Source: JANXYY01 sp035530875
GTDB lineage: Bacteria > Actinomycetota > Actinomycetes > Nanopelagicales > Nanopelagicaceae
DNA: 27,728 nt
NCBI GenBank assembly: GCA_035530875.1
Contig: DATKUB010000052.1
Location: 1-27,728 of the forward strand
Direction of reading: 5' to 3'
Part shown: piece by piece, positions 21,739 to 27,728 of the stretch
Layout of the letters: each line of letters begins with the position of its first letter
Numbering within the stretch: the first letter of the stretch is position 1
Program-made: the position numbers and the translations under genes
Notes under the pieces: model-generated
What the model was told of the DNA's origin: nothing
What the model saw: the letters and a program-made list of their open reading frames with translations, nothing else
Database searches by the model: none

Positions 21739-22393
21739 TCAAGTAATTGTTCTGCAGCAGCGCAAGGTTCGAATCAGTAAATGTAAATTGCCGACCAGTA
21801 CCCAGCGCCACATCGCCTTCACCACTCATCGTTGGCGCAACAGACCAAGTGAATGAAACAACTGAGTTATCGCCATTGGCTGTGTAACCACATGTTGCGG
21901 TATTGCCCGCATGAACAGATGCATCAACAAGAACACCGGAAATCGAAAGACGAACCAGCGGCGTTTCGTGCGAGATAAAAACCGAGTTATCGCCTTGCAT
22001 AGTCACGCCGTCGCGAACAACCGTTGCTCGACAAGTCAGGAATGAACCAAGCGCCGGGTTAGCAGCCATCCACGAGAGGTAATACTTCTTGTCGTTGCTC
22101 ACCACCAGTGCGGGTTGGTCTAGCGCACCAGGATGCTCAACCGTCCAGGTGTAAGAGACAACGTCGCCAGGCACGAGTGGTGAGACGGTGCAAGTGGTCC
22201 ATTCGTTCTTGGGATAGAAGACGCGCTGATGGTTCACGACAGCAGAGACCAGATTCGTCTTGTATGGGTCAAGACCCGAGATGCTCACTGTGAAGGGTGA
22301 ACTGGCGGCGTTGGCGGCGTTCGCTGCGCTTTCCAAGCCAGTGGGAACCAGCGCCAAAAGCAATGCCCCCACTAGCCAGATTGCCCGCTTCAT
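21143..22393 (-). CDS. Secreted protein with two Ig-like domains and a conserved C-terminal domain
   Basis: The 416-residue product has a signal peptide (MKRAIWLVGALLLALVPTGLESAANAANA). Two consecutive domains show the Cys-Trp-Cys spacing of Ig-like folds (TTCTVSPL ... SYTWTVEHPG ... FLTCRA; then TCGYTANGDNSVVSFTWSV ... LICRAH). A third region from LPTFDLSTYLTNGNVQFGID onward includes LYEKVYDANNRLVYVIPF and ends in Cys (TSYC) with another Cys at VPCSMN. No anchor is visible, so it may be released or held by other wall proteins. A truncated relative lies at 12141-12666. The function is unknown. Confidence 0.8.
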   Translation of the reverse strand: MKRAIWLVGALLLALVPTGLESAANAANAASSPFTVSISGLDPYKTNLVSAVVNHQRVFYPKNEWTTCTVSPLVPGDVVSYTWTVEHPGALDQPALVVSNDKKYYLSWMAANPALGSFLTCRATVVRDGVTMQGDNSVFISHETPLVRLSISGVLVDASVHAGNTATCGYTANGDNSVVSFTWSVAPTMSGEGDVALGTGRQFTFTDSNLALLQNNYLICRAHSGVAPYYLDTMAAALIADRPAFRPADPGKASVTVAALPTFDLSTYLTNGNVQFGIDSQTSGLYAGSLASMTVKPGQVVSSQIVLSSAAGIGRLYEKVYDANNRLVYVIPFVSATNADGSSTWTASWTVPKATTIYADGSWQLKLAATRAADLENAPVVTIGSVGVAGIVGTQVPCSMNTGTISTQSITRTSYC

Positions 22394-22547
22394 ACGCCGA
22401 TTTAACTACGTCAAGAACTCCAGCGGCAGGAATCCGGTGACATCCAAGGCACACCCTCACCCGATTCTCAGGCGCCTCGCGCCACTACCCGGCTAGCGGA
22501 GTTGACTGCCCTCGAGAATGTGCCTGTGGAGAGTGAATCTTCTTGGA

Positions 22548-22910
22548 TCACTGCGACGAACGATGACGGCCAAGACGCTTTAGTTCTTGTGCTGCGTTTC
22601 GATACACAGCCAGATCATTTCGTGGACCGATCGCAAGCACGTCAACAACTCCCTGAATTTCAGGGCTTTCAGAGTTCTTGTGGCTCGGCTTCTCAACGAT
22701 CTGATAAATAATCCGAAGCCCGGCTGACTTCAGATAAACCTTCAACCAGCCTGTTAAGTCGATCCCGGCAGAGTTCTCGCACGGCGTCCCCAACTCAGGG
22801 CTGATTTCAAGTTTTCGGAGTTGTTTAGCGACCAGTTTCCTGGTGCTGCCATCAAGTTCTTTCAGATTCTGCCTAGCGAAGTCGAGCAGTTGAACTCTGT
22901 ATCGGGGCAT
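22548..22910 (-). CDS. RelE/ParE-family toxin
   Basis: This 120-residue basic protein opens MPRYRVQLLDFARQNLKEL, followed by helices (STRKLVAKQLRKLEISPELGTP), then GWLKVYLKSAGLRIIYQIVE and VVDVLAIGPRNDLAVYRNAA. This strand-helix-helix-strand-strand order and the late IGPR motif fit ParE/RelE toxins, which act on ribosome-bound mRNA (RelE) or gyrase (ParE). It lies 20 bp after the Phd-type antitoxin gene on the same strand. A 10-bp repeat covers the antitoxin stop and the gap. Which target applies cannot be told here. Confidence 0.88.
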   Translation of the reverse strand: MPRYRVQLLDFARQNLKELDGSTRKLVAKQLRKLEISPELGTPCENSAGIDLTGWLKVYLKSAGLRIIYQIVEKPSHKNSESPEIQGVVDVLAIGPRNDLAVYRNAAQELKRLGRHRSSQ

Positions 22911-22930
22911 CGGCTATCAAACTCCGACTA

Positions 22931-23224
22931 TCAAACTTCAATGCCGAGATCTGCAAGCACTCCATCAAGGTCGTATCGAACCCCATCGTCGGCCCGAAGA
23001 GCTTCGTGAATCATTTGGGCATCCTCAAGGTGCTCGCGCAAGGCTCTAAGCGATCGGAGGTTCTGGTATTCATCTACGGCCAATAGGACAGCAGCCGGCT
23101 TGTTGTTCCGCATGACAAATACGTGGTCGACGGCTCCACTTTCTAGCCGGGTGAGAACGCCAGGAAGGGCGCTCTTGGCCTCGGTCATACCAACAAACTC
23201 ATCCATGATTGTCACGCTCATCAT
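22931..23224 (-). CDS. Phd/YefM-family antitoxin
   Basis: The product has 97 residues from ATG 23224; an adjacent ATG 23221 and a GTG at 23236 are alternatives. The N-terminal domain (MDEFVGMTEAKSALPGVLTRLESG, then VFVMRNNKPAAVLLAVDEYQNL) is the Phd/YefM DNA-binding fold, with the usual NNKPAAVLL turn. The C-terminal tail (LREHLEDAQMIHEALRADDG ...) should wrap and neutralise the toxin. It is the first gene of the pair and probably represses the promoter with its repeated sites. Confidence 0.9.
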   Translation of the reverse strand: MMSVTIMDEFVGMTEAKSALPGVLTRLESGAVDHVFVMRNNKPAAVLLAVDEYQNLRSLRALREHLEDAQMIHEALRADDGVRYDLDGVLADLGIEV

Positions 23225-23238
23225 CCCTTCAGGCACCT

Positions 23239-23272
23239 ATTACAGGTACATAATCCGGGTCTGATTACGGTA
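23239..23272 (-). promoter_or_regulatory. Repeated sites in front of the Phd gene
   Basis: On the minus strand TACCGTAAT (23272-23264) and TACCTGTAAT (23248-23239) are near-repeats 25 bp apart, about two and a half helical turns, just before the antitoxin start. They could be operator half-sites or repeated promoter parts. No firm -10/-35 is assigned. Confidence 0.35.
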
Positions 23273-23334
23273 TGTCAAACAGAGCGCTATTCGGACCTGC
23301 TAAACAGGTTCATTTCGGCTCGGATACCTCACTA

Positions 23335-23397
23335 ATGCCCTGCTAGAGCGGTTGCTTGCGCAGGCGGGTGAGATTCACCGCGTTGCGCGGCGGCAGA
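23335..23397 (+). pseudogene. 5' fragment of a third mntA-like gene
   Basis: After ATG 23335 and one missing base, the frame LERLLAQAGEIHRVARRQ aligns with LEQLRAQREEIRGIAARH of the mntA at 18768, and the bases TAGAGCGGTTG near the start are close to the mntA start as well. A TACC element before the ATG is also recognisable. Catalytic motifs are absent because the fragment ends at the neighbouring surface-protein gene. About 60 bp remain. Confidence 0.6.
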
Positions 23398-25446
23398 TTA
23401 GAGCTTGGCTATTGCGTCGGAGAACGCCTTCAGATCGCCGATAATCGCCGCGCTAAGGGTGGTAATGGTGGTGGCAAGTTGGTTGACGGCGGCAGTTGCC
23501 GCCTCAATTTGGTCGGCGGCAAATGGAATGACCGGCGTTGGCGTGCCAGCAACACTCGCGGCCTTGACGACTGCATTGGCGCTCACCTTGTCGCCTTGAA
23601 TCGGCGGCACGATCTTTGGATCAGAGCCAATCGCCCCAGTGAAAGAGAACTCGCCCTCCGCTGCCGGAACCGTGAAGGCGTACTTGGCCTTCCCGCCGGA
23701 AAGGGTCACGTATCCGCCGCTAAATGGTGAGGTAAGCGAGGTAACAGAAGGAAGGAGCGGACCATCGAAGATCTGGTACTTGCCATCCGGGACGGAACTG
23801 CCGTCGGCATTCTTGGCGGTCACGGTAAGGATCGCTCTGGCTTTCGGCGCATAGACCGCCTTGTCCAACGCGAGTGAGATGTCGGCGATGCTGCCGGTGC
23901 TCGCGTAGGTTTTCAGGTTGAACTGGGCCACCAAGCCTTTTGCATCGACGAATGAGACTGTGGTCTGGCCAACTTTGAGCGCATTCACGGTGTACGGAAA
24001 GAAGTTTCCGGCGAAAGATTTTGCCACCACTTCGGCAACTCCGGGATTTGAATTCACCACCCAGAGTTGCGCATCGGAAACCGGATTGCCGCCAGAATCT
24101 TTAGCCGAAACCAAGATGGTACCGGCGCCGTTTCGGAGCGGAAACTGCTTGCTAGAACTTGTTGCAGTCAGCGTTACCACATTGCCGAAGAACGTCACCG
24201 GATACGTCGCTAAGAGAGCAGAGCCGATTGAGATCGTGATTGTCGAATTTCCGGAATTGCCGTCGGAAAAAACATTGAGTTGTCCGGTATTTCCGGCAAA
24301 TACTTTTGAGATATTGCGCCCCGTGATCGGGCCCGCACCAGCAAACGAGAGATACCCAGGACCAATTATGTAGGCGGAAACTTTCTGTCCGCCCGAAGGA
24401 TTTCCAACTGCATCTTCCACGGTGATGGTGGCGTGCGCGACGAGGACATCTGGCTTGGTGCCCCGGGCAAAAACGTTTCCGCCAGAACTTGGCTGCGAGG
24501 CTGCACCGTCCGGCGAAAAAGCAGTCTGGGTAGTCAGTGGGCTAAACGTGGCTGGGGTGGCCCAATTGAGCGACCAAGTGTTCAGCACGGTTGGGTTGCC
24601 ATTGCTCGCAATGATGACGTTGAGCGTTAGCGTGCCGGTGCCAACTGTTGATCTGCGGACGGTCAGGAGTGCGTCAGCGGCGTCTGCGTTGGCTGGCATC
24701 GTCACCTTTACACCGGCCCCATAATCAGCTCCGTTATATGGAACCGAAATAGTCGAGGCCCCGAGCAGACCATCATCCGCTTTAGTGATATTCATGTTTG
24801 CCGCAGTAAGCACGTACCACGCGGAAGCAGCGTGCGCCGGAAACACGACATCGATCTTGGCGCTGCTGTTGATGTAGGCAGTGCCGGATTCTGTTCCTAA
24901 CCCAGACCCACCCGCCGCGAGGCTACTGCCAGAGACATAGAAAGTTGCCACGGTCGAGTTATCTAAATGCGTGAAAGAATCGGCGGTAGTTCCGATGCTG
25001 CCGGTACTCACTTTGATTATGTAAGCGCCAGCGCCAGCTGGATTAAATGAGACGCTTCCAATTCTGTGCGATGACGCACTTGCCCCGGTGTTGAAGTCCA
25101 ATGTGTATACCGGCCCAGTGACCGAAACAGTGGTGCTTGGATCGGGCGCAGCATTGGCCGTAAACCTTGCCGAACTTGTGACATCGGCGCCATTCCCATT
25201 GAACACGGTATAGGTGGCAGAAACCAAGTTATCGCCAGTAGCCATAGACCCAAGCGTGATCGACAGATTCGCAGTCATTTGAGTCCCGGCCGCCGTCGGG
25301 GCGTTGCTCAGACCCTTTGCCGAAGAAGTAATCGTTGCCCCGGCCGTCAATGAGATTGCCGCACCGAAGGCAGGCGTCAAAGAAGCCGAGTTGGCGAGCA
25401 AGATCCTCGTCGCAAGAACTGCGAGCCGCCGATACATGGCTGACAT
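23398..25446 (-). CDS. Surface-layer-like secreted protein (minus-strand paralogue)
   Basis: The product has 682 residues from ATG 25446, which has AGGTGG upstream and gives MSAMYRRLAVLATRILLANS followed by a cleavage-like FGA. An ATG at 25509 with GAGAGGG is also possible but would bury the signal. The mature protein is rich in Ala, Gly, Ser, Thr and Val, has no Cys, and consists of beta-sandwich stretches (DISLALDKAVYAPKARAILT; VSAKDSGGNPVSDAQLW), ending in an Ala-rich helix (QIEAATAAVNQLATTITTLS). Its order of motifs matches the divergent gene at 25605 closely. Such proteins form or decorate the outer protein coat. Confidence 0.85.
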   Translation of the reverse strand: MSAMYRRLAVLATRILLANSASLTPAFGAAISLTAGATITSSAKGLSNAPTAAGTQMTANLSITLGSMATGDNLVSATYTVFNGNGADVTSSARFTANAAPDPSTTVSVTGPVYTLDFNTGASASSHRIGSVSFNPAGAGAYIIKVSTGSIGTTADSFTHLDNSTVATFYVSGSSLAAGGSGLGTESGTAYINSSAKIDVVFPAHAASAWYVLTAANMNITKADDGLLGASTISVPYNGADYGAGVKVTMPANADAADALLTVRRSTVGTGTLTLNVIIASNGNPTVLNTWSLNWATPATFSPLTTQTAFSPDGAASQPSSGGNVFARGTKPDVLVAHATITVEDAVGNPSGGQKVSAYIIGPGYLSFAGAGPITGRNISKVFAGNTGQLNVFSDGNSGNSTITISIGSALLATYPVTFFGNVVTLTATSSSKQFPLRNGAGTILVSAKDSGGNPVSDAQLWVVNSNPGVAEVVAKSFAGNFFPYTVNALKVGQTTVSFVDAKGLVAQFNLKTYASTGSIADISLALDKAVYAPKARAILTVTAKNADGSSVPDGKYQIFDGPLLPSVTSLTSPFSGGYVTLSGGKAKYAFTVPAAEGEFSFTGAIGSDPKIVPPIQGDKVSANAVVKAASVAGTPTPVIPFAADQIEAATAAVNQLATTITTLSAAIIGDLKAFSDAIAKL

Positions 25447-25450
25447 CTTG

Positions 25451-25462
25451 CCACCTAGGTGG
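25451..25462. promoter_or_regulatory. Perfect 12-bp palindrome at the minus-strand start
   Basis: CCACCTAGGTGG is its own reverse complement and lies 5-16 bp upstream of ATG 25446, overlapping that start's AGGTGG. It could be a protein site or a hairpin limiting ribosome access; if translation starts at 25509 it would instead be coding. Confidence 0.4.
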
Positions 25463-25520
25463 GACTCGCTTGCGACCATTTCGGTCAATTCTTGCTGAGC
25501 CAACGCCATGCCCGGGCCCT

Positions 25521-25598
25521 CTCATTACAAATGAGTCGGTCTCTTTGCACCAAGCCGATTCGGGAAAGTCCCGTCTCGACTTTGTTCCTTTGAAAGGA
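25521..25598 (+). promoter_or_regulatory. Structured leader of the plus-strand surface-layer gene
   Basis: Consecutive perfect inverted repeats occur: CTCATT-ACA-AATGAG (25521-25535), CGGGA-AAG-TCCCG (25561-25573), AAAGTC-N7-GACTTT (25565-25583) and TCCTTT-G-AAAGGA (25586-25598). The second and third share bases and are mutually exclusive. The last contains the Shine-Dalgarno AAAGGA, 6 nt before ATG 25605. Such a leader could stabilise an abundant mRNA or modulate its translation. Confidence 0.5.
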
Positions 25599-25604
25599 CA
25601 AAAC

Positions 25605-27728
25605 ATGGCTAACGCCAAAACAATGCGCAGGCGAATTTCGCTTGTTGCAGCAGCAGCGCTAGGAGTCGGCATGCTTGCCGCAGCTCCTGCGTTTGCGACT
25701 AGCACAGCTTTGACTATGACTTTGGGAACTGTCACACCATCGGTTCCGGTCACTGGCACTGCTGTCCGAATTCCAGTCCTGCTTGCTAACACTGCAACTG
25801 GTACTGACACGTCAGGTACTGCTACCTACAAAGTGACTGTCCACTCGGTGCCAAATGACAGTGCGATCGTGACAGGTGCAGCATCAACCAGTTTCACATC
25901 CGATATCACTGGTCTTGCCGCGGGTATCGCTACGGGCTTGATCACAATGACGGCTCCAACGAACGCTCTTCTCGCGACCGTCGCAGCCAGCAGCACCACT
26001 TTCACGGCGCTTGCGGCTGGTGGATTCTCGTTCACGCCTGACGTTCCCGGTGCCTACGACATTTCCATTGTTTCAACTCTGAGCGCCGTAACCTCGACCG
26101 AGACTGCTGTCGCTCACATCATCATCAACGTCGGTGGCGCTGCTGCTACGCAGGCAACTGGTGGTAAGGGCGCCGCTTCGGCCGTTACTGGCCAGACCGG
26201 CGGAAACGTGACCATCAATTACGTGCTCCCAGCCACTACCGCTGCTGGCACCGTTTACACCGCTGTCGCTTCCGGTCAGTCTGTAATTGCAGCTGGCTCT
26301 GGTACGGCTAACCTTGCTGCCAGCACCTATGCCCAAACTGGTTCCTCTGGAATCACCAAGGTAAACGGTGTCGATTACGCAGCTGGTGCCAAGTACACGT
26401 CCCAGAACCTCATCACACAGGCTGTTCTTACTGCTTCAGCTAAGACTGAGATGTTCACCACGACGGTTACTTCTTCAGTTGCTGGTACCGCTACTTTGAC
26501 GATTAGCACTGTTAACTCGTCAACAGGTGCAGTAACAACTGTAAAGGCCGTAACTGTCACATGGGGTGCTGCTCCTGCTTGGTCGTTGGCTAACTCGACG
26601 GCGATTCTTACTGCTGGAACGGCATCGGCTGGTTCAACCGACGCTACCGTTGCTGCTTCGAAGAGTGCGGCTCAGGTTGCCAACGTAACAATTACGTTGA
26701 AAGACCAATTCAGCAATGCAATTAATGGCGAAACTCTTTCAGCAACAGTTTCAGGTCCTGGTCTCATTGCGTTCGGTTCCACCACGACGCAGGTCGGTAC
26801 AGCGCGAGCTGTCTCATCCACGTTAACCAGCACCAACCTTGGCTACCTTGGCATCAGTGCAGACGGCACTGCTGGCGTGTCGACCATCACGATCTCTGAT
26901 GGCACAACTGTTATCGCAACCAAGACAGTCACTTTCTATGGTGCGGTGGCCACGTTCACTCCAACCAATGTAACGACCGTGAACAAGGTCGGAACTAACA
27001 CCGGTTCGGTAACCGTTGTTGCTAAGGACGCAGCGGGCAACATCATTCCTAGCATTTCCGTGTACGCCACTTCGGGCACTACGGCCACTGCGACGATTGC
27101 CGCCTCTGCGACTACAGATTCAACTGGTACTGCAACGTTCGACCTCACTGGCGTTGCAGCTGGTACCAGCGTCCTCACTTTCGGTGACGCTTCTACCTCG
27201 CCAACTGTCACCGCCACCTCCACAGTTACTGTAAGTGGCGGAGTCGGAACCACAGTCACCTTGACATTCGACAAGGCGTCTTACGCTCCTGGCGACAAAG
27301 CTGTTCTTACGTTGACTGTGAAGGATGCATCCGGTAACGCAGTTGCTGATGGCGCCTACACATCACTGTTCACTGGTGACCTGGCTGCCTCCACTTCACT
27401 CGGTGGAGCAAGTCTCACTGGCAGCGGTACACCGACGCTTACCGGTGGCGTGAAGAGCTGGACCGTTTACGCGCCGTTGACCGCTGGCCCATTCAGTGTT
27501 AACGGAACAACGGGCACCGGTTCGAACCTCGTAACCGCCGCACAGAGCGTTGCTCTATCAGCTGCCGCGACGGTAACTTCAGTGCCAAACGCTGATGTAG
27601 CTGCTGCGAAGGCTTCGGCTGACGCTGCAACTGCTGCTGCTAACGCTGCTACTGCTGCTGTTGCGACTCTTTCAACGACCGTTGCGTCGTTGGTTGCGTC
27701 CATCACTGCACAGATCCGTGCGCTTAAC
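25605..27728 (+). CDS. Surface-layer-like secreted protein, runs off the window (partial)
   Basis: ATG 25605 (AAAGGA 6 nt upstream) opens a frame that stays open for all 708 remaining codons; the 3' end is outside the window. A signal peptide (MANAKTMRRRISLVAAAALG ... APAFA) precedes a Thr/Ala/Ser/Gly/Val-rich, Cys-free beta-structured protein. TLTFDKASYAPGDKAVLTLT and VVAKDAAGNIIPSI match the paralogue on the other strand, and an Ala-rich helix (DVAAAKASADAATAAANAAT) mirrors that protein's C-terminus, so the end is probably near. Codons are biased to GCT, ACT and GGT, unlike neighbours, suggesting very high expression. It is the likely main coat protein. Confidence 0.9.
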   Translation, partial: MANAKTMRRRISLVAAAALGVGMLAAAPAFATSTALTMTLGTVTPSVPVTGTAVRIPVLLANTATGTDTSGTATYKVTVHSVPNDSAIVTGAASTSFTSDITGLAAGIATGLITMTAPTNALLATVAASSTTFTALAAGGFSFTPDVPGAYDISIVSTLSAVTSTETAVAHIIINVGGAAATQATGGKGAASAVTGQTGGNVTINYVLPATTAAGTVYTAVASGQSVIAAGSGTANLAASTYAQTGSSGITKVNGVDYAAGAKYTSQNLITQAVLTASAKTEMFTTTVTSSVAGTATLTISTVNSSTGAVTTVKAVTVTWGAAPAWSLANSTAILTAGTASAGSTDATVAASKSAAQVANVTITLKDQFSNAINGETLSATVSGPGLIAFGSTTTQVGTARAVSSTLTSTNLGYLGISADGTAGVSTITISDGTTVIATKTVTFYGAVATFTPTNVTTVNKVGTNTGSVTVVAKDAAGNIIPSISVYATSGTTATATIAASATTDSTGTATFDLTGVAAGTSVLTFGDASTSPTVTATSTVTVSGGVGTTVTLTFDKASYAPGDKAVLTLTVKDASGNAVADGAYTSLFTGDLAASTSLGGASLTGSGTPTLTGGVKSWTVYAPLTAGPFSVNGTTGTGSNLVTAAQSVALSAAATVTSVPNADVAAAKASADAATAAANAATAAVATLSTTVASLVASITAQIRALN

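Noticed and set aside
22471..22483. GGCGC-CTC-GCGCC hairpin as a terminator
   Set aside because: The stem is only 5 bp, no T-run follows on either strand, and it is not directly behind a gene's stop codon.
26073..27706. Minus-strand open frames opposite the plus-strand surface-layer gene
   Set aside because: The plus frame is uninterrupted for 708 codons with signal peptide and paralogue similarity; the minus frames are complements of its GCT/ACT-rich codons.

Overview
This window looks like a chromosomal accessory region of a medium-GC actinobacterium, possibly a free-living aquatic lineage. That placement is inference, based on MalK-type sugar ABC genes with GTG/ATG starts, many leaderless-looking promoters (TANNNT 6-7 nt before the start codon), and Cys-free, Ala/Thr/Ser/Gly-rich surface-layer-like proteins. 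No rRNA, tRNA or CRISPR array was found.

Layout. (1) 1-1560: the 3' end of a plus-strand gene, a clear minus-strand terminator, and three small minus-strand genes for single-pass or secreted proteins. Two of these share a KPEWFE N-terminus and an acidic tail. (2) 1594-9609: an eight-gene minus-strand carbohydrate operon: DeoR-type repressor, BtpA/SgcQ-family protein, FGGY sugar kinase, NAD-type short-chain dehydrogenase, lipoprotein solute-binding protein, two permeases and a MalK-type ATPase. Starts and stops overlap or nearly touch. The genes together describe import, oxidation/phosphorylation and regulation of one unidentified sugar or polyol. (3) 9869-11299: an intact AbiEi/AbiEii (type IV toxin-antitoxin) pair with a strong inverted repeat abutting the first start codon. 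(4) 11300-12981: debris, comprising a nucleotidyltransferase tail, a broken RelE-like toxin with an antitoxin tail, and a decayed direct duplicate of a segment found intact at 21 kb. (5) 12982-17649: a 1555-residue secreted protein with 15 fibronectin-III-like repeats, each carrying a Cys pair, and an OmpA-like C-terminus. (6) 17937-19390: two divergent mntA-hepT toxin-antitoxin pairs joined by a 48-bp perfect inverted repeat; the second hepT has an in-frame TGA. (7) 19592-23397: a GC-rich orphan gene, an unrecognised two-gene HTH module with palindromes, a secreted Ig-like protein, a Phd/ParE pair, and a third mntA fragment. (8) 23398-27728: two divergent, clearly paralogous surface-layer-like genes. 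The plus-strand one runs off the window and is open for all 708 visible codons.

Overall, toxin-antitoxin genes and their ruins (at least four different families) fill the gaps between large cell-surface genes. The region looks like a hotspot of gain, duplication and decay. The most unusual items are the segmental duplication, the inverted mntA-hepT twin with its broken toxin, the unrecognised HTH module, the leaderless KPEWFE gene trio, and the divergent surface-layer pair with its structured leader.
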